Source of the DNA: Durusdinium trenchii | Lineage: Eukaryota > Sar > Dinophyceae > Suessiales > Symbiodiniaceae | Direction: 5' to 3' | DNA: 64,000 bases | Assembly (NCBI GenBank): GCA_963970005.1 | Contig: CAXAMN010004025.1 | Coordinates: forward strand, 48,351 to 112,350 | Shown: piece after piece, positions 45,001 to 57,169 of the stretch | Position numbering within the stretch: position 1 is the stretch's first letter | Layout of the letters: the number at the start of each line of letters is the position of its first letter | Program-made: the position numbers and the translations under genes | Notes under the pieces: generated by a model | What the model saw: the letters and a program-made list of their open reading frames with translations, nothing else | Database searches by the model: none | What the model was told of the DNA's origin: nothing

Positions 45001-45297
45001 CCTGCAGGTTTTTCTCGCCCACCAATCTGGGTGACCGCTTCGAATGTGTATTCAAACATGTATAGACGGGCCCAAAGCGGTGGATACAGCAAAGCTGAAG
45101 TCCAAGCAAAGGCCAAACAAGCCACACAGTTGTTCCGTGAGAGTGGCATTGTTTCCAATGATTTGCTTTCATCCTTTCGTGGTCGCGGTAAGAGGGCCAC
45201 TGATTTGGATTTAGCGTCTGATGGCGGCCGTCACTGGTACATCAATGACCAGCCTGAATATCAGCCGTTACTGGAAGATGCAGCGACGGAGTCCTGA
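42069..45297 (+). CDS. Gene A: multi-exon acidic then Lys-rich protein
   Basis: Exons resolved by phase: 42452-42619, 42716-42831, 42935-43006, 43105-43240, 43318-44120, 44209-44265 and 44374-45297 (TGA). A first exon probably starts at ATG 42069 (MDCTRLFAHIRELCRGI); its join to 42452 is not resolved. Donors are GC at 42620 and 42832, GT elsewhere. The protein is helical at first (YTLYGLLSYARRYWRKAVAR), then carries a DDDDD run. Next comes a long acidic, Gln/Pro-rich exon with a 14-residue tandem duplication (PDQVPSTLLDVEME), then a Lys/Gly-rich nuclear-localisation-like segment around 44540-44660. The conserved-looking end is IWVTASNVYSNMYRRA. I recognise similar C-termini in dinoflagellate predicted proteins but know no function. 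Followed 603 bases later by gene B on the same strand. Confidence 0.68.
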
Positions 45298-45333
45298 AGT
45301 ATAGATGCATCATGCGATCGACCACTCAGTCTT

Positions 45334-45351
45334 CCCACCAAAAATGGTGGG
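45334..45351 (+). promoter_or_regulatory. Hairpin just downstream of gene A stop
   Basis: CCCACCA (45334-45340), loop AAAA, TGGTGGG (45345-45351): a perfect 7-bp stem 37 bases after the TGA. Its place in the likely 3' UTR suggests an RNA structure, but this is inference from position only. Confidence 0.4.
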
Positions 45352-45900
45352 TGTGCTGGGATAGATCTTTTGCTGTGCAGCTACACTTTCTTTTGTCATG
45401 CACATGGGTTCAACATCCCATGTATAGTGAGATCATATGATCTTATCTTATCGGTGGTTCGACTATGTTTAAATTTGATCGGGGTTGGTATGCATTGCAT
45501 ACCATTTTGTGTGCGGTGTGATCAAAGTTTGCGTCAATGCACATATACATATTGTACAACTGACAGAATGTTCTGTCAGCCTGCAGGCTGAGTTCAATGA
45601 ATGCATGAATGCAAGTGCACTCAGTGGCATTTAGACAGCGCAAGCAATGTTTAATATTCTGCAGCTATTTTAACTTGTATTTCGGGTTCAGTGCATATTT
45701 GTCGGTGCATCGTGTACAGCCATATTGTCATGCCAAAACCTGAGAAGAAGATCTTCAGCTGCACGCAGTAAAGTTGAATTATATTATATAATTCCTAGAA
45801 GGACTGGCCAAGACAAGCAACGTATGATTGCATTAAGGTTCATGTGGATTTGACAAACAAATTATGCTTGACATCTCATGATGTATGTTGTTTGTGCTTG

Positions 45901-48900
45901 ATGAGGACGTATCCGGAGCACCTCCAGAACAAGTACTTTCCCAAGAACCTTCCAAAAGGAGAATCCAATCCTGGATCTTTGCCAGTGAGACTGTTCCGGA
46001 TCATGACTGTTCTTGCCATGGTGCCTTGAACTGTCTTAAATGTCATGAGACCTATGTGCAAATGAGTCTGAGTCTATTTTATATTATATATTGTACATTA
46101 TGTGAATTAACATGTGATTGTGTAATTGGCTGAGGTCTACCCAGAGATCAGCGAGCCAAAGTATATGTGTGTGGATGCCTTTGCTGGTAAGCGTGCCATA
46201 TCCATGGCCTTCGAGGAGCAAGGTCAACAGGCAAAGGCTCATGACATTGTGTTCACAAATGCTGATGATGCATATCTGCAACTATGTGTTAACACTTGAA
46301 TGTGTTGATGTTTTTTGTTTTTAAGGCGGTGGGGGGGAGGGGGGTGGGAGAGAACACTCGAAGGACATTCTGGAGCCTAGGGGCTTTGTCAGACACTTGG
46401 TGTCAGTGATGCGCCTTTGTGCCAATGGACTACTATTTTTGGGACCGGTTTGTTCAAGTTGGGTGACTTGCAACCGAGACTTGTATGCAGTTGGCAAGTT
46501 TGCACGCATGTGCATGAACAATCATCAACAATGCATGTGACTATGAGCATTGATGAGTCTAGAACAAGAAAAAGAAAACAAAAGACATCTTAGGAGGGAC
46601 GTCTGGAAGAAGTAAGTCTTCACCAATGGGTCGCAGGCCAGGTGTTGTAGTTTACTGCCACACAAATCTCACACAAATCTCATATATTGTAGAATCACTG
46701 TGTTGGATTCCATGCATATGAACAAACAGATTGTGACAGTTGCTCTGTTCTTTGCTGCCCTGCCTCATTTTTGTGCAGGTCACTCAAGTACATCCGGGAT
46801 GCCAACCTGATGGTGTCCAGAGAGACTTTGTCTTCCAGGGTTGGGGGGGTTGAGGATTGCCTGACAATGGTTTCACACACAATTCAAACCCGTGTGCCAG
46901 AAACGTGTAGGGCGACAGTGGATTGTAACTTAGGTAACTCTTCTTCTGTATGTTTGCATCAATAATGGTGCCACATGGATCCTGGAGAACCCCAGTTCGT
47001 CTTTGGACGCATCCTCAGAAACTCTCACAAACACACTCTGGTTGCAAGATTGAAAACGCTGTCATTTAAATGGAAGTTATCAACATATGATTTGCTTGCC
47101 TTACAATCATGGTGTTATGGCTGGTGGTGCTAAGATTGGCTTGCACCGTCGCTTCAAGCAGCTGTTGCAGCGCACCGAGAGCTATCAAACCTACACATGG
47201 CTGGGTATGTATGGTGGCAAAACTCCAAAGCCTATCCGGCTTTGGAGCAATGCTGACTGGGTCGAGAATATGAAAAGGACTCCAGGGTTGTTTATGTACA
47301 CCGCTTTTGGATTTTCATGATCTCGAGTCTATATATATCATTATCATTGGATCGAGTTATTTTCAATATATTGCCAACATCTTGTATAGCAATATGTTGT
47401 ATACCTTCCGGAGAACAGGTGATTTGGGTCCATTGATGCACAACAATATAGTTTTGAGAACTATATAACTACCGTGTGATGCCAGGGGTTGTGTTGGGGA
47501 TATGATGTCTAATTCCTTCTACCGCCCTATGGAGGAAGCTGGTCCGGAACAAGTTCAAGAAAGGAATCCGTTTGGCTGACTCGTATTACAACTTGAAGGG
47601 GAGGAAATGCTTCAAGGGAAACCGGCACATGCGTGCCAGCGCTGCCTATCCTCGCAGGTTTGGAAGGAAGGCTGGTTCACGGGATCTTGTTTTATTTGTA
47701 TTCCCTCGGAGTCCCTCGTGAACCCTTTGACCGTTCGTCCGTCGGTGCCCAAGCTTCATGCCAAGTGTCGTTTTGAGCGGTTGTGGAGGTCTACGAGCAG
47801 TGGAGCCTGAATTCCATGGATGGACAACAGGAAGTGTGCATCACAGACCACACCCCTGACCCTTGGACGGATGCACGGTTACCTGGCCTAATTTATACAT
47901 ATGTGCAATATAGGTGATCCTAGAAGATGCAACATGTGGTAAACATTTGATATCCACAGACCTTGATGGCCTTATTATGTGTAACTGAGTCTTGATGAGA
48001 TCGAGAAGTATGTGGCCGAGCTTTTGAGTCGATCAGTTAAATTTTACTGATTCAATTGCCACCTATGTGGCGTTTGCAGGTGTGTTGAGCAAGGGACACA
48101 TCTGCTCCAGCATGCAAGCATCAAAGTTGACCGACCATTTCAAAATTAACAATGTTAACTTGGTTCGTAGCAAGTTGTGTTTGATTACATGGTCAACTGC
48201 AGCTCTAGCAATAGATCAAGAAGTGGGAAAATGTTTTCATAGTGCATGGCATGAGATACTTGGGAAATGTGGTATGGTTCACCCAGGTTCATGTGAACTT
48301 GAATGTACATTCATCAACAACCTTCGTATGAAACTTCATCCACACTGGGATGTTTAGCATGTCCTTTAGATCCACACCCCTGCAGAATGTGGATTTTCTT
48401 AACATGAATGTTGTTTTCCTTGGTATATGTGGATCCAACGAGTTCACTTGGGGGGCGATTGTACGACTTAGGACAATTGGTGTTTCCACATTGAATCGGT
48501 CCGTACACCTGACTGTCAAAACATGTGGTTGTGAATTGAAGAGCTGTCCATAGAGGTGGTGATGCAGTAATAAACATACAATCCAAGGGTCCCGTACAAA
48601 TGCGAAGTTCGTCAAATAGGAACCACGTCGATGTTCGTCGGATAGGATCTTGTAGATCTTCATGAGGACATAGTTCCCTGCAGTCAGATATGCTTATGTC
48701 AGCTAGGATGGTGCAGGTGCATGTTCACTGTCGGATAGGGTTCCGTCGGATATCGTCGGATAGGGTTCCTGTCGAGAGGGTCTCGTTGGGTGGCCGTCGG
48801 ATAGGGTCAGGTGGGATCTCCGTCGGATAGAGTATCCGTCGGATACACCCCCAAAATCTCCGTCGGATAGCGTCGGTTGGGCGTCGGATGTATCTGATGG

Positions 48901-51900
48901 TCCCTCAAAACGCTACGTAACCGACGCCCCGACCGTCAGATAGGCATCGGATAGGTTTTGTGGTTTGGCGCGTCATCGGATCGGATTGGTTGTGCGTCGG
49001 ATAGCTTTTGTGGGTTTCCCGGAAACGCAGACATTTGGGGTTTGAATTGCTTACTACACTCGGACTCCGTGGGATGCCGCCATCACCGGAGATGGAGGAC
49101 TGTGTGAAGTCTACTATCTCGGAATGACTACATGATCATAAGCTATCTCGATATACTATATAATATCAAGCTATCTATCTATCTATTTTGGATTTGCAGG
49201 AGGGGGTCGCATATGGGCCTATCTCATCAGCAGCAAAGACCAAGTTCCTATCCAGATTTCCACCAAAGACAGAGGACATCTAAACATGTTGTGGTGTCTC
49301 CATGTGTCTTCTATTCATCCATCACGTGCACAGGAACAGGCCACACCGGCGCCTCCTGTGACGCAGCCCACGGTGCAATCGCCTGATTCACAGGCAAGAC
49401 GGTGTTGAAACCAGTGAACCATAACAATCATGAGTTTAGTGTGGATGTGCATGTGCAGGGCACACAGATGTACTGTGGCAGTGAACTGGCGTTGGCTGTG
49501 AAACGAGAAGCCGAGGATGTACTTGTGCTTTTGTGCGCATATGATGGATTTGGTGGTTGGACATTGCATTACATTTTGCTTACAACACCGGAGGACTCCC
49601 AGGTGAGTTCCTGCGCTTTCAGTCCGCGATCGCTTCCGACTTCTTTGCGCACGTGTCTTTGAAGCATCCTACATTTCACATGATCCATATGAATTTGTCT
49701 TTATCACATGTACGTACATACACCCACGACATACAATGAGGACATCTTTGCCAAGCAGGGGTCCCTCTTCATCATCACTTGGGACCAGTCTCTCCTTGAC
49801 TCCATCGCCTGTGCAACCATCTCATCCCAAGATTCCGCCACCCAAGGCGTCCGTGCCTTTGCCTCCACATGTTCCTTATTACCCAGGTGGTTGCCTTCCT
49901 GGGCCCAAGGCGTTTTCCCCACCGGCAATGCCTGCATCAGCCCTGAAAGAAGAACCCACTGCCAAGAAAGCTCGACCAGCAGATGCACCAGCCACAATGC
50001 CAGAGTCCAGGACTTCTGACATGCAACCTGTGGTAGCAAAGACAGCTATCAAGAGCCCACCCCACCGACCTGTGAAGCCAGACCCATCTCAAGTCTCGAC
50101 CCTGAAACGGGCCATGCATCTTCCAACGGAAGATGAGACAACTCCTGTGAAAGCAAAGCCTTGTCCGACTGTTTGGTCACCTGTGCCTGGACACAACGTG
50201 GTTGTCACACCACCTCCGACCTCTGGTGGCAAACACTCACCCATGCCACCCCCAGCGAAGAGGACCAGCCCAGCACCTGTGTTATCCCATGCTCCAGCAC
50301 CATCACAGGTTCCCAAGGCAGTAGCATTGCCACCTCCACCACCTCAACTTGCACGGGTCCCGTTGGACACGCCAGAACCTGGTCATTCTCCATATTTTTC
50401 AGTGCCAAGCAGCCCCCCCGATGGCATCACGACCAGATCGATTCCAGTGCCAACATGCAAGCGTGATTATGTGGCTCGAACACATGTCACCCAAGAAGCT
50501 ATGGAAGCTTTGCTTGAACTCCGTACCCGGAAGGGATTGAGCAACCCAGTGCTTCCGACAAGCCCCACCTCTGAAAGTGCATTGGACGACATCTATGAAG
50601 ATCTTTGTCGACAAACCCACTTCACAAAACAAGACATCCAGGATCCAATCGCTGACAAGATCTTCATGCGTGGAACCACTGATTGCTTCTCGGACATTTG
50701 GGACAACATCAACAAAACGGATGACTCACACACAACACATCCTGTTGCCACACCAGCCCGCAGCAACACGAACATGCCCAAGCTGGCACCTGTCAGTTCA
50801 TCAGCCACCACTCCACCCACCCCGTCCACCAAGGCACCAAGCCCAGTGAGTGGTGGTGTGACATATATTGAATTGGATGATGATGATGATGATGCCAATG
50901 AACGCATCATTGCAGCCCGAAAAGCTGAACCTGCAGTGATCCCACCAACTCCAGAAGCACCGGCAGATCGCCCTCCCAGCAGACCTGCAGCCATGTGCAA
51001 GCCACTTGGAACACCCGCAGTTCCTCCCGTGCAGCCTTTGAACAACCAGCCAGGAAGTTCACGTGATAGACCAAACCAGCCTGGGAGTTCCACTGACCAA
51101 AACAAGCGTGTTTCCTTTGCCGAGCCAGTTGCCCGAATCTCTCCTGCCTCTAACACCGATCGGCCTGGAGTCATCAAAAAGACTGGTCCCAAGTCTCAGG
51201 AGACTCCAACCATACATGTTGCAGAAGGTGATGTTACTTGTCGTGCACCATGTGTGGATGCAAAATCAATTGCATACATACTACACGTGTAGATCATATG
51301 TGCACGTCCCATGCAAGGCTCCGCCATTGGAGTTTGAAACCTATGATGAACGTCAAGCTCTCTATGCCAAGATGAAAAGGCACGTAATTATTATATATGC
51401 ATGGTGTGAAGAGGCCATATATATGATGGTTTCATAGTTTTATGGATGTGCAGGCAAGCGAATGGCGAGGTGGCTGGAGTTCAGGTTCCAGAGGAACTCC
51501 AAGCAGTATGGAAAGAAGCTTGCAAAACACGTAGCAAAACCGCCAAGAACAACTTGTTCGCGGCATGGCTTCGTGCTGGGGGAACATGGGGCAGGTTGCT
51601 TTGATAAATGAAGATCTGTGAGGGGATATGCTTGTCATGTCTGTGTGTCTGTGTTTGTTTAGCTCATGTTTGCTACACAGTGTGTGGTTACATCATGCAG
51701 GTTGACAGTGTCTGCAACGCGAACTCACACAGACCGTGAGCTGGGCCGTCGAAAGGAAGGTGTTTGTCTCAGCATGAACACACTATCAACTATCATGCAA
51801 CCATATTATTGAATATATGTTTTGAATATGTTGCGATATGAACACATCCTTAGGCTGACGAACTCGAGATCAGCTTCTTCAAATGTATCATGGCAATGTG

Positions 51901-53210
51901 GACATGGTGAACGGCATTTGTCAGCGCAAAGCACAGCTAGGACTCACTCGTGAGCATCCGGACCTACCGACAGAAGAAATGCGTCTATATTATGTGCCTT
52001 GTTCGTATGACTGTTAACACCTCACATATACATTTACATGTTCATGAACATATACGAACTATCCTCCTGTCTCCCCCCTCATCTGACTGTGATATGCCAG
52101 GTGCTGCTCGATATCTGCAGCGTTAGTGAGAAAGAGACGACTGACTCCATCTCACAGCGCTTGGACATGGAGGTTGCTACAGGAACTGAGGCCCCTTCAT
52201 GGATGAAATATGTGTATGCATGTGAGCTTTTGTGCAGGTATGATAGTATATGAATATGTTCAATCATGCATAGGTTTCTTCACATTGCACGTACAGCATT
52301 GCAGGCGGCATCAACACTGGCAGCTCCTGAAATCATGGATGGCCTCACAGCCTTGCCTGATGGAGGACAGCCTGTCGCACGTGTGCCTCCTTCTGGTGGA
52401 AGGATCCCGGACGCAAAGCCGAAGCCGAAGCCAAAGACCAGAAAGGGCAAGGGCACGGAGGGGGAAGAGGAAGCACAAGAAGTTGAGGAGGAAAAGAAAC
52501 CTCGAAAGAAAGACGCGTTTTTGAGCTAAATTTCAGTGCATGTTTGTGAATGAAACTTTAAGTCATATATGGGGTTAATAGATATACTTCTTTACTCAGG
52601 CCAATGCCGACTGCTCCAGTTGCAGCTTGTGAATGGCTGCTCCCAAAGCTCACATCGGCTTTGACTGATTGCAAGATCTTTCCCATCCGTATGCAACACT
52701 TGAAACACCAAGAGGTGTTGAGAAACTCATATGAATTAAGTTTTTGCATGCACGATGTATTTCTACACTATGACACGCACCTTCGCGTTGTTTTGGGTTA
52801 TCAGATGTTACCAGCTACCTACTTGGCATCAGGAAACACATTGGGACAACATGCGAGCGAGCTGGAGACGTCTTACCACCAAATCGTGGACTTGGCGAAG
52901 CAGGACGTCACAAGAAGAACTATCAAAACTAAACATATATCGTACACAACATAGAGAATTCTAAAGCTAGCACTTTTCAATCATGGTTGAAGTTCTTGAT
53001 ATATGATCTGGTGGCAAGGACGCGGAGACTATGAATGATGCGGCAATTGAACAGACAACTGCAGCGGTCAATTTGGCTGTACAGCGGTTGCACATGTACA
53101 AAGAGGACGCTGATATTGCGGCACAGGTGCTGAAACCAGCATCAAAAAAACGTGCCAAGAAGGGGAAGAAGGCAAAGGACCTTGAGAATGAGGAAGACGA
53201 CGATGCGTAG
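45901..53210 (+). CDS. Gene B: C5-methyltransferase-like, Pro-rich, multi-exon
   Basis: About 22 exons. Phase-consistent ones: 45901-46020 (ATG), 46135-46269, 46364-46475, 46594-46636, 46779-46839, 46934-47005, 47135-47277, 47535-47688, 47789-47885, 49200-49243 or 267, 49334-49393, about 49740-51229, 51318-51379, 51454-51594, 51701-51759, 51869-51993, 52101-52211, 52305-52516, 52600-52721, 52833-52906, 53019-53210 (TAG). Two more lie within 49459-49660. Motifs in order: VDAFAG at 46171-46188 (SAM-binding motif I), GPVCSSW at 46442-46462 (motif IV, Cys kept, second Pro lost), ILENPSSS at 46979-47002 (motif VI EN), MYGGKTPKPIR near 47207-47242 (motif VIII-like). Then a roughly 500-residue Pro-rich exon with a DDDDDD run, and helical charged exons ending EEDDDA. 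The 1.3-kb intron 47886-49199 holds a repeat cluster. Confidence 0.72.
48615..49010. repeat. GTCGGATA motif cluster inside a gene B intron
   Basis: About ten copies of GTCGGATA (most often CGTCGGATAGGGT), with variants GTCAGATAGG and ATCGGATAGG, all on the plus strand. Spacing is irregular, from 10 to 60 bases. The cluster lies wholly within the intron 47886-49199, the only long intron of gene B. Confidence 0.75.
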
Positions 53211-53333
53211 CTATCGTCGGAGTGTTTGCGGATCCGACCTTTAGAGCAATTCACGTAGAGTGGTCTCATGTTGGGGTGTGGCGGGCGCTTGTGCATGTAG
53301 TACGACAGCAATGTTTTAATTGCAAAGGTTTTG

Positions 53334-55949
53334 ATGAGTGTGTCTTATCTGCACAAGCTGCTCACGCAAAGGGGATATGTATTGATGCATGTTGGAACTC
53401 CCAACGTGCTAGCCAAAACAATGCGATGGATGCTAGAAATGTGCAAGAGACAAGCACAACCGCAGTGTATGTGCTTTACATCCGTCTTTGTGCACACGGA
53501 GTGTGATACATGTAAACCTTAGAGTAGTGTGCTCTTATTTTTTTGACATGCAGGCACGAAGCCGAGCTCTGCAACATGTGGGGGTGAGGCAAGGTGGACA
53601 TGTAAATGAAGTTGAGGAGAGTATCTATATATAGAACAAAGGTTTGTACATTATGGGTGAGTCTATAGTACAAATCAAAACTCTTGCAACCCCTCCCACA
53701 TGTACTGGAAGCAACCCTGTTGTATCAAAGTCTGGCCATGCCTCGATCTTGTGCAGGTTGATGCCAATGCCAATCTTCGTCCCTCAGATTCTGCGAGACG
53801 ATTGACCAACAGTGGTCAGAGTGACAGCGATGCACTTTGGACCACCCTGATTGACGATTTTACGGCTGGCAAATGTTCTGCCATCAAAGATTCTTGTTCT
53901 ATGTTTGTGAACACGTTCATATTTTGTCTTTGTTTCATGTCTTACATGCATATGTAACAAAAGGATTCTGCACGAAGAGATCTACAATACAAGGTACAAC
54001 AGCTTTCCAATGATGCAATCAAACTATGTACAAGTCTTGGTGCCTATGTTCCCAATGACCACATGCTTCGTCGACTTGCCAACATTGCGGCAAATGGTGC
54101 ATTGCCGAACAATGCTGAGCGTGACCTCCATGTATTACTGACCAGAACCATGGGACTACACATGGAGTTTGAAGAGGTGGATGTTAGAATGTGGGACCAC
54201 AAGGAGAGCAAGATAGTGCGAACCAAGATTCCGGTCCTCATGCCAGATCAGCTGGCCATGGCCATATGGAAGTTGGGAGAACGTGTCTTTGAATGGTTCT
54301 TCTTTGGTGACATGTCGAGATCGGATGTGGAACGTTATTGGGAACACGTGTATTCCACTTCGGAATGGTTTCAAGTGCACCCGTCAGCTCATCTTCGCAG
54401 GACAGGATTGATTCCAATGTCATTGTATGCAGATGAAGTGGCTACATACAAGGGGACTGAGGTTGGGAGTATCATGGTCCTAGGGTGGACCAGCGATTTT
54501 TGCTACAATCGGTCACCACTCATGAGATATATGTTGCTGACAGCTTACAGCGAATACGTTGCTAGCGACTACACCTACAGGGACATTATGACTGCTGTTT
54601 GTGCACGAATCAAGTTCATGGTTGATGTCAACAATCGATTCCCTTGGTCGTCCCGCTTTACATTCATGTTCAGCTCGAACCAGGGTGATCTCAAGTATAT
54701 GATGCAAAAACACAACCTCTTTCCATACAACAGCAATGATTTTTGTTCATTGTGCAAGTGTACCAAGAGTGGTGCCAATGTTTCTATGACACTGGGAGAT
54801 TGTAGAGAAAATGCTGAGCATCGTAACACTTTGATAAGCCACGCAGAGTACATCCGGGCAACGAGTCCTGAAGAACGCGACCTGGTTATTATGTACATTT
54901 TTGTGTTCATGTGTGGTTGTGTATACTTTCATGGCATCGTAGAAGACTCAACCATACAATGCTGTTCGCAGGATCGGTGACCTTCGATATTCCAGGGGCC
55001 CACTTACACAGGTTTATGCACGATGTCTTGCACGGCCAGCTCTTGGGCACCGGTCGTCTTCTCAATGGAAACTTGTCATCTATATAGTAGTTTTTGTTGC
55101 ATCTATGCATGACACATGCAATCATGTTTTATTGATTTAACACCCCACACTACACCAAAGGATCCAAACAATTAATTGAAATTAATGGGAACTTATGTGA
55201 TAGTGGGCTCCGGTGAAACTGTTAAAGTCAATCAAGGTTCGATCCTATGTTTTTTATGTGAGAACGGCGTCTTTGGTCAATGGGTGCGAGGACGCTATCC
55301 CCATTTGCTACAGGTGCGCTTGAACGAAGCATTCCGGCAGTTTGGAGCATGGAAATCACAACACAAAATTGTTTCAACACAAGCTCGATTTACATGCTCC
55401 AGAGTAGGTCGTCACTCCCGTCAAGACTATCCATCGCTTCAAGCAAAGGGAGTAGCAGGCAAGCGTGTATCCTTCTGGTTGGCAGAAGTTGCTGAGCAGT
55501 TTGCTCAGAGAGAGGGGGCATCTGACACTGATCGCTTGGTAGCAGTAACTGCTAGATCTTATCGAACTTTTTTGGAGCTCATTGGCAAGCATCCGATGGT
55601 CTTGACGACGGACCAGGCCGAAGAAATCTTCAGGGCTGGTCATTTACATTTGCTTTCCTACACACGCCTACGAGCGTTGTCAGCAAGCATTGTTGGGAAT
55701 GTACCAGGCAGGTGCCTATGGCCATTGGCTCCGAAGAGTCATTATTTTCTTCACGTGTTGTTTACTGTTCGATCTACACGGGTCAACTGCCGGTATTATA
55801 CATTGTTGACAGCGGAGGGCTTCGTTGGTGTGATTGCCAGGATCGCAAGGGCTTGTCACAGAAGCACGGTAAGCAAACGTGTGTTGCAGCGCTACAAAGT
55901 CAAGCTTGGCATGGAGATTCGCCGTTGTATGCGACACGTTGCGAGATAA
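53334..55949 (+). CDS. Gene D: dinoflagellate transposase-like protein
   Basis: Seven phase-consistent exons total 670 codons: 53334-53453, 53554-53577, 53757-53888, 53964-54876, 54972-55067, 55161-55198 and 55263-55949 (TAA). The start at ATG 53334 is a guess. Donors include GC (53454, 54877) and GA (53889, 55068, 55199). Segments typical of a family I recognise as massively repeated in Symbiodinium proteomes: ADEVATYKGTEVGSIM and WTSDF in the large exon, a CSLCKC knuckle near 54740, FMHDVLHG at 55013-55036, PKSHYFLH, and CHRSTVSKRVLQRYKVKLGM near the end. The D and H of MHDVLH fit an acidic active-site position of a DDE-type enzyme. Family members usually have D-E-D-x-V-G near the C-terminus; here it reads AEGFVG (55812-55829), so one or two acidic residues are lost. 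Only 123 bases follow the gene B stop. Confidence 0.7.
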
Positions 55950-55954
55950 TGAAA

Positions 55955-56760
55955 AAAGGATAAGATTGTGCCAAAGGCTTGGGCTCTCATGGGTCTCATG
56001 ACGAAGGGTCGAATCCTTATGGGCCCTCAGGTTTGGAAGTCAATGGTCCCAAGAGCTCCTGACGCCCCGAAGCTTGTTTGGATCCTCTGGGAATTCAAAA
56101 ACGACCTGAAAGTGATTTTCGGTTTCTGAAAATCGTTTTTGGCATAGTGTGGACGATTGCCACTTCGAAATCATGTTTGGACTGGTCGAAACCGTTTGCA
56201 ACCGCGCAACGCGGCCAATCTGATTTTTGGTCGTGCCAATTTAAAATTTGGGGTGACGGGAAGATTGGCCGCAAAATGAAACCATGACCCCGGTTCCCAA
56301 AAAGCCGATACGATTGAATGCACCATGCTTCGCCCATCATACAGATTTCTGAATGCAAACTGTAAAAGCTGCAAGGTACATTGGGACCCCAAAAACGATT
56401 TCTAGGCAACAAAATTCATTTTTGGTGGACCGCTGAATGTAATATTAAATACATGATTGAAAATGATTTTCACATGGCAAAAATCATTTTTAGACAGGTT
56501 TTATTGTGCGTTGCCTGAGTACAGCAATGAATTGACATTCCGATCATCGATTCCTCAAAATCTAGATACTTTCAGAAAGAAACCTTCCTGTCGTCATGGT
56601 TTCAAGCTGTGAAATCCTCGCTTGGAAAGCTTGGTTGTGACACCTGACGAGAAACGCTGTGCTTGAAAAGGTGGCCTGTGAATGTTTGCAAACACAGAAG
56701 CTAAACACACACACACAATAATCGAAGCAGAATGTTCCAACCAAATATAGATAGATAGCA
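55955..56760. other. Post-cassette stretch without a gene
   Basis: Holds several AAAAACGATTTT / AAAATCATTTTT-like words (56098, 56135, 56392, 56462, 56484) that pair with each other in part. No exon seen. Possible terminal region of the proposed element. Confidence 0.35.
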
Positions 56761-56762
56761 TT

Positions 56763-56909
56763 GCGGTTCGTAACGGTTCCTTGAGGCAAAAACAAACGGT
56801 TCGGCTCGGTTCGGTTTGACAGAAACTGCTTTTCAGTCCGGTTCGGTTCGTGTCGGTTCCATTGAAGCTGGTACCTTTCCGGTTCGGTTCGCGGTTCGCG
56901 GTTCGGTTC
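56763..56909. repeat. GGTTC pentamer block, right of the gene cassette
   Basis: CGGTTCG units with spacers, ending CGGTTCGCGGTTCGCGGTTC. Shares with the left block (41485-41611) a GGTTCCTTGA word, an ACAAACGGTTCG word and a GAA-CTGG spacer, in the same orientation. Confidence 0.85.
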
Positions 56910-57169
56910 CTAGGGCTTACTGATTAGGTGAATCTACTGCAAACAACGGACGGATGCTTTAAATGAAACTGATATCAAGCTGGGGAACTCAGGCTTTTGA
57001 GAGATTTCTCAAGACAGGGGGAATCAGTCCAGTCACTGAAGTTGGGTACGTGTCCTCGCAGGTTGGTGTTTTCCGCCACACGAGTTCATCGACCAAGTCC
57101 ACTCCAGAACAGACTTCACGCGAGACTTCACGAGACACAAAAACGGCCGAACCTGGTCCCTAACATCTT

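Noticed and set aside
51108-51128. KRVSF in gene B as a protein phosphatase 1 docking motif
   Set aside because: It fits the loose RVxF pattern, but such short matches are common in disordered regions.
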